DNA of 64,000 nucleotides from Bacilli bacterium (GTDB taxonomy: Bacteria > Bacillota_I > Bacilli_A > RF39 > UBA660). The stretch spans positions 222,651 to 286,650 of the forward strand of contig JAFUBO010000003.1 of the NCBI GenBank assembly GCA_017460175.1, given 5' to 3'. A model generated the notes under the pieces. It made no database searches, was not told where the DNA came from, and saw only the letters and a list, made by a program, of their open reading frames with translations. A program made the translations under genes and the position numbers. Of the stretch, positions 1-8,831 are shown piece after piece (position 1 is the stretch's first letter; each line of letters begins with the position of its first letter).

Positions 1-1
1 T

Positions 2-637
2 AGACCAGTAATCACATTAAAGAAAAATATGGAAGTATCAGGTGGAGATGGAACTAAAGATAATCCGTATGTTGTTAAAACTAATGATAAAAATTATGTT
101 GATTCTTACATAAAATTAGGAGATGATACATGGAAGGTTTCTAGTGATAATGGTGAAGTATTAAAATTATATTTAAATGATTATTTAAAGATTAATGGTG
201 CAGAAGTTTCTCATAATTATAGTATATATAATAGTATATTTGCTTTAAATGATAGAAGTAATATTGGTTATTATTTAAATACAACTTATCTTGGCAGTTT
301 ACCTTATCAAGATTCTTTAGTAGATTGTAATTATTTTACTGGAGAAATAAGTGATGATACTGGTTATAGTTTTACTAATATATATAGTGACAATGTTACT
401 GCTAAGGTTGGACTATTAAATATATTTGATTATATTTCTAATAATGAGCTTTCAGATTATTTCCATATTAATACTACTAGTCAAGTTGGTAGTATGGAAT
501 ATAATGTTTATTCCAATGGTTTATTAGAAGAAGCAGATGTAAGAGATTCTAAGCATATAGTACCAGTTGTTTGTATATCAAAGAATTCTATTAAAAGTGG
601 AGATGGAACAAATAATAATCCTTACAAGATGGAGTGA
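2..637 (+). CDS. C-terminal part of a large surface protein with GDGTxxNPY repeats (partial)
   Basis: The reading frame is open to the left edge of the window, so this is the tail of a longer gene. It begins with RPVITLKK and contains the repeat GGDGTKDNPY near the start and SGDGTNNNPYKM at its last residues. The same closing pattern (GVRPMMTIKG ... GNGTKDNPY and SGDGTVEKPY) occurs in the Ig-domain surface protein at 40337-42136, so the two are paralogues in their C-terminal region. The segment between the repeats is Asn/Ser/Tyr-rich, as is usual for exported proteins. An internal ATG at 29 has no good ribosome binding site and is not a likely start. Function unknown; a surface or pilus-associated role is inferred from the paralogue's neighbours. 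Confidence 0.75.
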   Translation, partial: RPVITLKKNMEVSGGDGTKDNPYVVKTNDKNYVDSYIKLGDDTWKVSSDNGEVLKLYLNDYLKINGAEVSHNYSIYNSIFALNDRSNIGYYLNTTYLGSLPYQDSLVDCNYFTGEISDDTGYSFTNIYSDNVTAKVGLLNIFDYISNNELSDYFHINTTSQVGSMEYNVYSNGLLEEADVRDSKHIVPVVCISKNSIKSGDGTNNNPYKME

Positions 638-642
638 TATAA

Positions 643-1719
643 ATGAAAAAAGTAAAAAGAAAGTTAAGATTTAAAAGATTAAGTAAATTAACTATATTTA
701 TAATATTATTAGATTTGTGTTTTGTAGCAGGTTTAATAGTTATTCATAATAAAAAGTTTAAATCATTTTGGATACCAACTGCAATGACTACAAAATCTCA
801 TAAGTATCTAGCGTATACATTATATGATGAAGATCTCGTATGGAAAATTATGAGCGAAAATTACATAGAGAAAAATGAAGAAGAAGTTAATCTTGATGAA
901 ATAGTTATTGGAAAAGTTAGTGAAAAAACACATTATTCTAATAAGTATGAAAAAGAATTATTTACTAAGGATGAAGGTAATGAGGTTTATAAAACTATTA
1001 GAATAATTGAACCAAATTATAAAGCTTGGTTGATTGGAGTGTATGATCCTAGTGATGTAGAACTTGCGGTTAGTTCTAAGTTGGGTAAAATGGGACAATC
1101 TGTTAATACATTAGTTAAAAATAATAATGCTTTAGTTGGTATTAATGGAGGAGGTTTCGAAGACTTAGATGGTTGGGGAAATGGTTCTATTCCATATGGT
1201 GCTATTATTAAAGATGGAGAACTTATATGGGAACATGCTGGTGGTTCTGGTGGATTAATAGGTTTTACTAAAGAACATAAAATGTGGTTAACTTATAAAA
1301 CACCATCTGAGGCAATATCAGAAGGAATGATGGATGCTGTTGATTTTGGACCTTTCTTAATAGTTAATGGTAAAACAAGTAAAATTCATGGTGATGGTGG
1401 ATGGGGAATTGCACCTCGTAGTGTAATTGCTCAAAGAAAAGATGGAGTTGTTTTAATACTTATTATTGAAGGAAGACTTCCAGGGTATAGTACAGGTGCA
1501 TCGATGAATGATGTTATTGATGTATTATTAAGATATAAGGCTTATAATGCAGCTAATTTAGATGGAGGAGCATCATCAACAATGTCTATTGAAGGTAAAC
1601 TTTGGAATAGACCAAGTGCTGGTGGTGAATATGGAGGTAGAACTGTATCCAATGCTTGGATAGTTACAAATAAGCAAAATAAACCTGCTCAAGCTCCAAA
1701 CAAAAATAATTATAAATAA
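643..1719 (+). CDS. Membrane-anchored phosphodiester glycosidase (NAGPA/DUF2233 family)
   Basis: A 358-residue protein with a basic N-terminus and one membrane segment (about residues 15-37), followed by an extracytoplasmic domain of the NAGPA family (phosphodiester alpha-GlcNAcase-like, often annotated as exopolysaccharide biosynthesis protein). Family hallmarks are NGGGF (168-172), APRS (257-260), a GRLPGYSTGAS segment and DGGASSTM (307-314). Family members cleave sugar-phosphodiester links, so wall polymer or glycolipid trimming is plausible; the substrate cannot be read from sequence. It starts 5 nt after the preceding surface-protein gene and is followed at once by a terminator hairpin, so the two genes probably share a transcript. 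Confidence 0.85.
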   Translation: MKKVKRKLRFKRLSKLTIFIILLDLCFVAGLIVIHNKKFKSFWIPTAMTTKSHKYLAYTLYDEDLVWKIMSENYIEKNEEEVNLDEIVIGKVSEKTHYSNKYEKELFTKDEGNEVYKTIRIIEPNYKAWLIGVYDPSDVELAVSSKLGKMGQSVNTLVKNNNALVGINGGGFEDLDGWGNGSIPYGAIIKDGELIWEHAGGSGGLIGFTKEHKMWLTYKTPSEAISEGMMDAVDFGPFLIVNGKTSKIHGDGGWGIAPRSVIAQRKDGVVLILIIEGRLPGYSTGASMNDVIDVLLRYKAYNAANLDGGASSTMSIEGKLWNRPSAGGEYGGRTVSNAWIVTNKQNKPAQAPNKNNYK

Positions 1720-1738
1720 AAGGGCTTTGCTCTTTTTT
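1718..1738 (+). terminator. Intrinsic terminator after the glycosidase gene
   Basis: A short hairpin (AAAGGGC, loop TTT, GCTCTTT) starts at the stop codon and runs into a T tract. Confidence 0.6.
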
Positions 1739-1745
1739 TATTTTG

Positions 1746-1754
1746 TGATATAAT
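1746..1754 (+). promoter_or_regulatory. Extended -10 promoter of the metallophosphatase gene
   Basis: TGATATAAT, a perfect TGnTATAAT extended -10 element, 21 nt before the ATG at 1776. No convincing -35 box is present, as expected for extended -10 promoters. Confidence 0.6.
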
Positions 1755-1775
1755 AAAGACCGTTTTGGTGATAGT

Positions 1776-2675
1776 ATGAGAAAGTTTATAGTAAGTGATT
1801 TACATGGTAATGGGGAAGTTTATAATTCTATTATTGGATATTTAGAAAATATAAGTTTATGTGAAGATGTAGAATTATATATTAATGGTGATTTGATAGA
1901 TAGAGGTATTGATTCTTTTACTATGCTTATGGATGTTTATGAAAGAATTAATGGTAAGGGAAATATAAAAATTAATTATTTAGGTGGAAATCATGAGTTA
2001 ATGATGTGGCAAGCTTTAAAGGAGAGAAAACCTGGTAAAGCTGTTAGAAGATGGTGTAATTGGATGTGTAATGGTGGATGGGTTGTTGAAGGTGAATTAG
2101 ATAGTAGAGAAGAAAGTTTAACCAATGAATTATTTGCATTCTTAGGTAAATTGAAAATATATCATAAATTTGAAGAAAAAGTTAGAGATGATAATGTTTT
2201 ACTTGTACATGCTCAAGCTCCTAAAAATATAAAAGAAGAATGTCATTTGAAAATAAGCGATGATAATGAAATTATAGAGAAGGCTGTTTGGACTAGAAAA
2301 TTTGATGAATTTAATAGAGTTACTAATTTAGGTAAAAAAGGATTTTTAACTATAACAGGTCATACTCCTATTGTGAATGGTTTTGCTTATTATGGTGATG
2401 ATAATAGTTTTAATATAGATGGTGGATGTGCTGCTTATGCTAATGGTGCATTTGAATATGATAAAGTTCCACTTGTGGAAGTTAAAAATAATATTTTGGA
2501 AATAGTTATATTTAATCATAATAATGAAATAGTAAATGGTTATATATATGATGGTGAATTATATGAAATGGATAATAAGTATTTAAATAAAAAGAGAGAA
2601 TTTATTAATCATGAATATGATGGTTGTATGGAAAAGCAAAAGACTTTAATAAAGGAGATATTAGAGATTAGATAA
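1776..2675 (+). CDS. Metallophosphatase of the PPP/ApaH/PrpE type
   Basis: A 299-residue calcineurin-like phosphoesterase. The metal-binding blocks occur in the standard order: SDLHGN (7-12), NGDLIDRG (37-44), GGNHEL (70-75), VHAQ (about 148) and GHTPI (about 193). This series is typical of diadenosine tetraphosphate hydrolases and bacterial Ser/Thr phosphatases of the PPP family. Substrate choice between Ap4A and phosphoprotein is not decidable here. No membrane segment is seen, so it is cytoplasmic. It is a monocistronic unit with its own extended -10 promoter (1746-1754). Confidence 0.85.
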   Translation: MRKFIVSDLHGNGEVYNSIIGYLENISLCEDVELYINGDLIDRGIDSFTMLMDVYERINGKGNIKINYLGGNHELMMWQALKERKPGKAVRRWCNWMCNGGWVVEGELDSREESLTNELFAFLGKLKIYHKFEEKVRDDNVLLVHAQAPKNIKEECHLKISDDNEIIEKAVWTRKFDEFNRVTNLGKKGFLTITGHTPIVNGFAYYGDDNSFNIDGGCAAYANGAFEYDKVPLVEVKNNILEIVIFNHNNEIVNGYIYDGELYEMDNKYLNKKREFINHEYDGCMEKQKTLIKEILEIR

Positions 2676-2693
2676 GTCTTTTGTTTTTTTTTA
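2637..2693 (+). terminator. Probable terminator of the metallophosphatase gene
   Basis: CAAAAGACTT pairs with AAGTCTTTTG across a loop of roughly 30 nt, followed by a T-rich tract. The long loop makes it weaker than other terminators here. Confidence 0.4.
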
Positions 2694-2726
2694 TTTTGTT
2701 ATATAATTTATATAGTGGAAGGATTG

Positions 2727-5700
2727 ATGAATATGATGAAAATAATGGATGGTAATGAGGCAGCTAGTTTTGTTTCGTATAACTTTACAGAAGTAGCTGG
2801 AATATATCCAATTACTCCAGCTTCTCCTATGGCAGAGTTGACTGATAAATGGAGTAGTGAAGGTAAATTAAATTATTTTAATACACCAGTAAAAGTAGTA
2901 GAAATGGAGTCTGAGGCAGGTGCAGCAGGAATGGTACATGGTTCACTTCAAGCAGGTTGTTTGACAACTACATATACAGCTAGTCAAGGACTATTATTAA
3001 TGATTCCAAATATGTATAAAATAGCAGGTGAATTACTACCATGTGTAATTAATGTAGCAGCACGTAGTTTAGCAACTCATGCCTTATCTATTTTTGGAGA
3101 TCATCAAGATATATATGCAACACGTTCTACTGGTTTTGCAATGTTAGCATCTTCATCAGTTCAACAAGTAATGGATTTAACTGGTGTAGCTCATTTAAGT
3201 GCTATTAAAGGCAGTGTTCCATTTGTTAATTTCTTTGATGGTTTTAGAACAAGTCATGAACTTCAGAAAGTAGAAGTTATAGATACTGAGAAATTAAAAG
3301 AATTAATAGATGAAAAAGCTTTAGATGAATTTAGAAATAGAGCAATGAATCCTAATAATCCAACAATTAGAGGTACTGCACAAAATGAAGATATTTATTT
3401 TCAAGCTACTGAAGTTCGAAATGATTACTATAATAAAATCCCTGATATAGTTAATTCTTATATGAGTGAAATTAATAAAATAACTGGAAAGAATTATAAA
3501 CCATTTAATTATTATGGTAGTCCTAGTGCTACTAAAGTAATTGTAGCGATGGGTTCTGTCTGTGAGACTATAAAAGAAACTGTGGAATATTTATGGAAAG
3601 TAAAAAAAGAAAATGTTGGATTAATTGAAGTACACTTATATAGGCCATTTAGTTCCAAATATTTCTTAAAAGAATTACCTAAGAGTGTTAAAAAAATTGC
3701 TGTTCTTGATCGTACTAAGGAAGCTGGAAGTAGTGGAGAGCCACTTTACTTAGATGTAATTCAAACTATAAAGAATGCAGATGCTAGAGTAAATGTAGTT
3801 GGTGGTAGATATGGACTTTCATCTAAAAATACAACACCAGCTATGATTAAAGGTATATTTGATTTCTTAGATACAAGAGATATTCATACTAATTTTACTG
3901 TAGGTATTAATGATGATATTACTAATTTAAGTATTGCGTATGATTCTAAATTTATGTTACCATCTGATAATGTTGAATTCTTAATATATGGTTATGGTAG
4001 TGATGGTATGGTATCTGCATCTAAAGATTTAATGAAAATTACTGGTACTTATACTAATGCTTTTGTACAAGGATATTTCCAATATGATTCTAAGAAAAGT
4101 GGTGGTGTTACTATCGCAAATCTTAGATTTGGTAAAAAGCCAATTACTAGTACTTATTATGTTGAAAAAGCAAATATAGTTGTGTGTACTAAAGATAGTT
4201 ATTTAAAAAGAATTAAAATGCTTGAGAAGATAGTAGATAAAGGAGTATTTATTTTAAATACAAGTAAAAATGCAGATGAAGTACTTTCAATAATGAGTAA
4301 TCATGATAAAAAGATTCTTCAAGCTAAACATATAAAAATGTTTATAGTGGATGCTAATAAGATTGCAGCTGAAGCTGGTATTCCTGGTAAGATTAGTACT
4401 ATTATGGAAACTATTATATTTAAGTTAGGTAAGATAGTTGATTTTAACTTTGCTGTAGGTAAAATTAAAGAAAATCTTACTGCTAAGTTTGGTAATAAAG
4501 GTGGTAATTTAGTAGAAAAGAATACTAAAGCTATTGATTCATCTTTAGAATGTTTAATACCAGTAAAAATACCATATGTAGATTTTGATAATGAAATAAC
4601 TCCTAAAAAGAGTTTATTTGAAGTAATTGATTCTATGGAAGGAGATAGTTTACCTGTTAGTAGTTTTATTAAAATGCCTAATGGGGAATTTGAAGCAGGA
4701 ACTTCAAAATTAGATAAAAGAGATAGTAGTGATATGGCTCCTTGCTACAACAGTGAAAATTGTATTAATTGTAATTTATGTAGTTTAGTTTGTCCTCATG
4801 GTGTGGTTAGACCGTTCTTACTTGATGAAAAAGAAGAATTAGATGCACCAGAATCTGTTGCTAGACATTTAGTTGATTCTAAGATAAAAGATAAAGATTT
4901 AAAATTTACAATTGGTGTTAGTTTACCTGATTGTACAGGATGTGGACTATGTGCTGAAGTTTGTCCTGGTAAGCAAGGTGCAAAAGCACTTGTTATGAAA
5001 ATGAAAGAAGAACTTTTAAAAGATAAAAGAGATGAAGAATATAAGTATTTATTTAATGAAGTAAAAGAAAAGAAAGATGTAATGCCTACTAATACAGTAA
5101 AAGGTAGTCAATTTGTTAAACCTAAATTTGAATTTCCTGGGGCCTGTGCTGGTTGTGGAGAGACACCTTATTTAAAATTATTAACTCAATTATTTGGAGA
5201 TAAAATGATAGTTGCTAATGCAACAGGTTGTTCTTCAATATATGGTGCTAGTACACCATCTATGCCATATACTATTCCATGGGCTAATTCTTTATTTGAA
5301 GATAATGCTGAATTTGGTTTTGGTATGAAAATAGCTGATGAAGCTATAAAGAATCAAATAGTAGCTTTGATAAAAGATAATTTAGATAAAGTTAAAAAGA
5401 GTGAAAAAGATATTTATAAGGCTTATGTAAATGAAATAAATGAAGAGACAGCTTCTAATTTACTTAGTGTTATAGATGATACTAAAATAGAAAGATTAAA
5501 GAAATTAAAAGACTTTGTAATGCCTAAATCAGTATGGATGATTGGTGGAGATGGTTGGGCATATGATATTGGTTATAATGGTATAGATCATGTTTTATCT
5601 AATAAAAAAAATGTAAATATTTTAGTACTTGATACTGAAGTATATTCTAATACTGGAGGACAGGCTTCTAAATCTACGAGAGTTGGAGCTGTAGCTAAAT

Positions 5701-6158
5701 TTGCTGCTAGTGGAAAAGTAACAGCTAAAAAGAATTTAGCTAAGATGGCTTTAAGTTATCCTCATGTATATGTGGGAACAATATCACTTGGAGCTAATCC
5801 AATGCAAGCGATTAAGGTTATGAAAGAGGCAGAAGCTTATAATGGACCAAGTATAATAATAGCCTATGCACCATGTATTGCTCAAGGAATTATTAAAGGC
5901 ATGAAGAATTCTATTAATGAAGAAAAAGACGCAACAGCATCAGGTTATTTCCCAATATTCCACTATAATCCAACTACAAAGGAATTTAAGGTAGATAGTA
6001 CTGCGGATTTTTCTAAATATGAAGAGTTTACTTTAGGTGAAGATAGATATAGATCTTTAAAGAAACTTAATAAAGAAGGAGATAAACTGCTTGCTAAGAA
6101 TAAAGCAGATGCAGAAGCTACTTATGAATTTTATAAAGCATTAGAAGAAGAAAAGTAG
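2727..6158 (+). CDS. nifJ: Pyruvate:ferredoxin (flavodoxin) oxidoreductase
   Basis: A single-chain PFOR of about 1,143 residues, close to the usual 1,170-1,200. It converts pyruvate and CoA to acetyl-CoA and CO2 while reducing ferredoxin or flavodoxin. It opens with the TPP-domain motif YPITPASPMAE. It carries two 4Fe-4S clusters of the ferredoxin domain (CINCNLCSLVCPHG and DCTGCGLCAEVCPG) and the third-cluster/TPP region (GACAGCGETPY, GGDGWAYDIGYNG, SNTGGQASKST). The start is inferred: GGAAGG at 2717 favours ATG at 2727 or 2733, whereas the in-frame GTG at 2715 overlaps that ribosome binding site. Together with ackA at 16370 this supplies acetate fermentation; no phosphotransacetylase is in the window. 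Confidence 0.97.
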   Translation: MNMMKIMDGNEAASFVSYNFTEVAGIYPITPASPMAELTDKWSSEGKLNYFNTPVKVVEMESEAGAAGMVHGSLQAGCLTTTYTASQGLLLMIPNMYKIAGELLPCVINVAARSLATHALSIFGDHQDIYATRSTGFAMLASSSVQQVMDLTGVAHLSAIKGSVPFVNFFDGFRTSHELQKVEVIDTEKLKELIDEKALDEFRNRAMNPNNPTIRGTAQNEDIYFQATEVRNDYYNKIPDIVNSYMSEINKITGKNYKPFNYYGSPSATKVIVAMGSVCETIKETVEYLWKVKKENVGLIEVHLYRPFSSKYFLKELPKSVKKIAVLDRTKEAGSSGEPLYLDVIQTIKNADARVNVVGGRYGLSSKNTTPAMIKGIFDFLDTRDIHTNFTVGINDDITNLSIAYDSKFMLPSDNVEFLIYGYGSDGMVSASKDLMKITGTYTNAFVQGYFQYDSKKSGGVTIANLRFGKKPITSTYYVEKANIVVCTKDSYLKRIKMLEKIVDKGVFILNTSKNADEVLSIMSNHDKKILQAKHIKMFIVDANKIAAEAGIPGKISTIMETIIFKLGKIVDFNFAVGKIKENLTAKFGNKGGNLVEKNTKAIDSSLECLIPVKIPYVDFDNEITPKKSLFEVIDSMEGDSLPVSSFIKMPNGEFEAGTSKLDKRDSSDMAPCYNSENCINCNLCSLVCPHGVVRPFLLDEKEELDAPESVARHLVDSKIKDKDLKFTIGVSLPDCTGCGLCAEVCPGKQGAKALVMKMKEELLKDKRDEEYKYLFNEVKEKKDVMPTNTVKGSQFVKPKFEFPGACAGCGETPYLKLLTQLFGDKMIVANATGCSSIYGASTPSMPYTIPWANSLFEDNAEFGFGMKIADEAIKNQIVALIKDNLDKVKKSEKDIYKAYVNEINEETASNLLSVIDDTKIERLKKLKDFVMPKSVWMIGGDGWAYDIGYNGIDHVLSNKKNVNILVLDTEVYSNTGGQASKSTRVGAVAKFAASGKVTAKKNLAKMALSYPHVYVGTISLGANPMQAIKVMKEAEAYNGPSIIIAYAPCIAQGIIKGMKNSINEEKDATASGYFPIFHYNPTTKEFKVDSTADFSKYEEFTLGEDRYRSLKKLNKEGDKLLAKNKADAEATYEFYKALEEEK

Positions 6159-6176
6159 AAAATACTTTTCTTTTTT
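6150..6176 (+). terminator. Intrinsic terminator of nifJ
   Basis: AAAAGTA and TACTTTT form a stem spanning the nifJ stop codon, followed by CTTTTTT. Confidence 0.65.
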
Positions 6177-6185
6177 AGTGTTTTG

Positions 6186-6194
6186 TGGTATAAT
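6186..6194 (+). promoter_or_regulatory. Extended -10 promoter of the small membrane-protein gene
   Basis: TGGTATAAT matches TGnTATAAT, 31 nt before the ATG at 6225. Confidence 0.6.
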
Positions 6195-6224
6195 ACATGC
6201 AATAAAAAGGACGGGGATTATATT

Positions 6225-6482
6225 ATGAGTATATATGCTAGATATCAAGATACAGATGAAGAAATAGAAAGAGAAGAAAGTAATTATTCATTAATAAATA
6301 TATTAGCTGTATTGGCTAAATGGTTTATACGTATTGGGATAGTTATTTCAATTATATTAGGAATATATTTTTTAGTGAAATTGCAAATAGTTAATTTATT
6401 ATTATTTATAGTATGTTTATTAATATCTTATTTCTTTGGATATTTCTTTATGTTTTGTTTAGATAAATTAAATTCAAGATAA
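6225..6482 (+). CDS. Small two-helix membrane protein, function unknown
   Basis: An 85-residue protein with an acidic N-terminal stretch (about 20 residues, DTDEEIEREE), two hydrophobic segments (about 24-48 and 51-76) and a short charged tail. The start at 6225 is preferred over an in-frame upstream codon at 6183, because the promoter -10 box lies between them and GGACGGGG precedes 6225. It has its own promoter and terminator, so it is a monocistronic unit. I do not recognise the family. Confidence 0.7.
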   Translation: MSIYARYQDTDEEIEREESNYSLINILAVLAKWFIRIGIVISIILGIYFLVKLQIVNLLLFIVCLLISYFFGYFFMFCLDKLNSR

Positions 6483-6507
6483 GTAATGAATATTCATTAC
6501 TTTTTTT
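6481..6507 (+). terminator. Intrinsic terminator with perfect palindrome
   Basis: A 22-nt perfect inverted repeat (AAGTAATGAAT/ATTCATTACTT) begins inside the stop codon and is followed by a T7 tract. Confidence 0.8.
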
Positions 6508-6513
6508 ATGCAC

Positions 6514-6543
6514 AAAAAAAGAACGTCGGCCACGTTCTTTTTT
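6514..6543 (-). terminator. Bidirectional terminator ending the minus-strand small RNA
   Basis: Stem GAACGT/ACGTTC flanked by A7 and T6 tracts, so it reads as a terminator on either strand. On the minus strand it lies at the 3' end of the RNA that starts near 6650. Confidence 0.75.
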
Positions 6544-6650
6544 GTTTTTAATCTAAGAAGCAGGACCCCCTGAGGCCTGCTTCCAAAAAGAATAAAAAGG
6601 GGTTGGCTAGTGTGATACTAGCGACCAATTCGCCTAATTCCGAATTGGTA
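6514..6650 (-). ncRNA. Candidate small RNA with G-rich hairpin loop, about 137 nt
   Basis: It has a complete transcription unit on the minus strand: consensus promoter (6657-6685), start near 6650 and a terminator at 6514-6543. Three further hairpins are visible: ACCAATTCG/CGAATTGGT (6624-6649), GCTAGT/ACTAGC (6606-6622) and GAAGCAGG/CCTGCTTC (6557-6583). The 11-nt loop of the last reads CCUCAGGGGGU in the RNA. An unpaired AACCCC (plus-strand 6599-6604) lies between hairpins and could form a pseudoknot with that loop. No open reading frame of note lies on this strand and no minus-strand gene follows, so it is not a leader. It does not match SRP RNA, 6S, tmRNA or RNase P signatures that I know. 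The layout recalls staphylococcal RsaI/RsaOG (pseudoknot, G-rich loop), but homology is not claimed. Confidence 0.7.
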
Positions 6651-6656
6651 GTTCTT

Positions 6657-6685
6657 ATACTAATCGATTCGAATTAATTTGTCAA
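6657..6685 (-). promoter_or_regulatory. Promoter of the minus-strand small RNA
   Basis: On the minus strand: TTGACA (6680-6685), 17-nt spacer, TAGTAT (6657-6662). This is a full-consensus -35 with a near-consensus -10. Confidence 0.75.
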
Positions 6686-6774
6686 CAAAAAATTAAAAAA
6701 AAAATTAACTTTTTTTTAAAAAGTAAAATAATTATCTAGAATAGTCTTTTTTTCTTTTCAAAAAATAATAAATA

Positions 6775-6783
6775 TGATATAAT
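6775..6783 (+). promoter_or_regulatory. Extended -10 promoter of recG
   Basis: TGATATAAT, with predicted transcription start around 6790. This placement argues that recG translation starts downstream of 6790. Confidence 0.6.
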
Positions 6784-6815
6784 ATGCCATGGAGATGAGA
6801 AAAGGAAGTGGTATT

Positions 6816-8813
6816 TTGGCAGAGTTAAAAGACGTTAAAGGTATTGGACCTAAATCTCTTTCTTTATTAAATAAAATTAATATAAATTCAATAGAAGATT
6901 TAGTTACTCACTATCCTTTTAGATATGATGTATTAAAAAGAGATGAATTATCTAGTATAGATGATGGTGAAAAGATTATAATAGATGGAAAAATAGAAAG
7001 TATTCCTATATTAATGAGATTTAAAGCTGGACTAAATAAAATGAATTTTCGCCTTGTTACACAAAGTGGAGTAGTAGGTGTATCTATATTTAATAGAGCT
7101 TTTTTAAAAAATAAATTATTAGTTGGAACTGATGTTATAGTAATTGGTAAGTTAGATAAGGGGAAAAATGTAATTACTGCGAGTGATATAAAAATGGATA
7201 CTTTATCTAATAAAGTTAAAATAGAGCCAGTATATCATTGTACTAGTGGATTAACTAATAAAAATATGTCTACATATATTAATATGGCATTATTGATGTA
7301 TGGTAAAGAAATAATGGATTATATTCCGAAAGAATTTCAAGAGAAATATAATTTTGTTAATAAGAAGACTGCTTTGAATATTATTCATAATCCAAGTACT
7401 GCTGAAAAATTAAAAGAAGTAACTGTTAGATTAAAATATGAAGAATTATTCGAGTTTATGTTTAAAATAAATTATTTAAAACAACAAAATAAAAAAGAAA
7501 AGAATGGATTAGTTAGAGTTATAGATAGAGATAAGTTAAATAAGTTTATAGAAAAAATTCCATTTACTTTAACTAATGATCAAAATATTGCGATAGAAGA
7601 AATATTGAGTGATTTAGAGAGTCCTACAAGAATGAATAGATTATTACAAGGTGATGTTGGGAGTGGTAAAACTATCGTTTCATTTATTGGAATGTATGCA
7701 AACTTTTTATGTGGATATCAATCTGCTTTAATGGCACCTACTGAAATACTTGCTACACAACATTATAACAATTTAGTTCATTTTTTAAAGGGTACTAAAG
7801 TTAAAGTTGCTTTACTTACAGGTAGTACTCCTAAAAAGGAAAAGAATGATATATATAAAGGGTTAAGTGATGGAACTATTAATATGGTTATTGGAACACA
7901 TGCTTTAATTCAAGATGAAGTAGAGTATAATAATTTAGGTTTAGTTATTACAGATGAACAACATCGTTTTGGAGTTCATCAAAGAGCTAATCTACAAAAT
8001 AAAGGAGTAAAACCTGATGTTTTGTATATGAGTGCTACTCCAATACCTAGAACTTATGCGTTAACTATATTTGGAGATATGGATGTATCTACTATTAAGG
8101 AAAAGCCTCTAGGTCGCCAAAAAATAGATACTGTTGTTAAAAAGACAAGTGAAATTAAAGAAGTACTTGAAATGATGTATGAAGAATTAAAAAATAAACA
8201 TCAAGTCTATGTAATAGCTCCTTTGATTGAAGAAAGTGAAAATTCTGATTTAACTACAGTAAATGAACTTAAAGATCAAATGAAGTTAGCTTTTAAGGAT
8301 AAATATAAGATTGATATTGTTCATGGTAAGATGGCAAGTGGTGCTAAAGATATGATTATGGAACAATTTAAGAAAAATGAAGTTCAAATACTTATTTCCA
8401 CAACAGTTGTAGAAGTTGGTGTTGATGTTCCTAATGCTACTACTATGGTTATATTTGATGCAGATAGATTTGGACTTTCTACGTTACATCAATTACGTGG
8501 TAGAGTTGGACGTGGTACATCTAAGAGTAGGTGTATACTAATCAGTGATAGTGATACAGAAAGACTAAAAATAATGGAAAGAGAAGATGATGGATTTATC
8601 ATTTCTGAAGAAGATTTTAAGTTGCGTGGTCATGGAGATTTATTTGGTACTAAACAAAGTGGAGATATGGCATTTAAAATAGCTTCTATCAAGAATGATT
8701 ATAAAATTCTTCTTCAAGCTAAAAAAGATTCTAAAGAGTATTTGGAAAATAAAGATAATGATAATGATTTATTGAAGAAAACTTTAATTGAATCTATTAC
8801 TACAGTTAATTAG
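6816..8813 (+). CDS. recG: ATP-dependent DNA helicase RecG
   Basis: About 665 residues, the usual size. RecG regresses stalled replication forks and remodels branched DNA. The wedge/OB region occupies roughly residues 40-150. The helicase core has Walker A GDVGSGKT (about 280), DEQH box TDEQHRFG (about 378), MSATPIPRTYALT, STTVVEVGVDVPNA and the QLRGRVGRG motif VI. Start choice: TTG at 6816 follows AAAGGAAG by about 7 nt and gives the family-typical opening MAELKDVKGIGPKSL. The in-frame ATG at 6789 coincides with the predicted transcription start and has no ribosome binding site. Confidence 0.95.
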   Translation: MAELKDVKGIGPKSLSLLNKININSIEDLVTHYPFRYDVLKRDELSSIDDGEKIIIDGKIESIPILMRFKAGLNKMNFRLVTQSGVVGVSIFNRAFLKNKLLVGTDVIVIGKLDKGKNVITASDIKMDTLSNKVKIEPVYHCTSGLTNKNMSTYINMALLMYGKEIMDYIPKEFQEKYNFVNKKTALNIIHNPSTAEKLKEVTVRLKYEELFEFMFKINYLKQQNKKEKNGLVRVIDRDKLNKFIEKIPFTLTNDQNIAIEEILSDLESPTRMNRLLQGDVGSGKTIVSFIGMYANFLCGYQSALMAPTEILATQHYNNLVHFLKGTKVKVALLTGSTPKKEKNDIYKGLSDGTINMVIGTHALIQDEVEYNNLGLVITDEQHRFGVHQRANLQNKGVKPDVLYMSATPIPRTYALTIFGDMDVSTIKEKPLGRQKIDTVVKKTSEIKEVLEMMYEELKNKHQVYVIAPLIEESENSDLTTVNELKDQMKLAFKDKYKIDIVHGKMASGAKDMIMEQFKKNEVQILISTTVVEVGVDVPNATTMVIFDADRFGLSTLHQLRGRVGRGTSKSRCILISDSDTERLKIMEREDDGFIISEEDFKLRGHGDLFGTKQSGDMAFKIASIKNDYKILLQAKKDSKEYLENKDNDNDLLKKTLIESITTVN

Positions 8814-8831
8814 AAAAGAGGGTAAGGTTAT

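Noticed and set aside
6514-6650. Riboswitch or leader for a downstream gene
   Set aside because: The RNA runs on the minus strand, ends in its own terminator, and the next genes are on plus, so there is no gene for it to control in cis.
6514-6650. SRP RNA, 6S RNA, tmRNA or RNase P RNA
   Set aside because: The diagnostic loops (SRP GGAAGGAAGCAGC region, 6S central bubble, tmRNA tRNA-like ends, RNase P conserved boxes) are not present.
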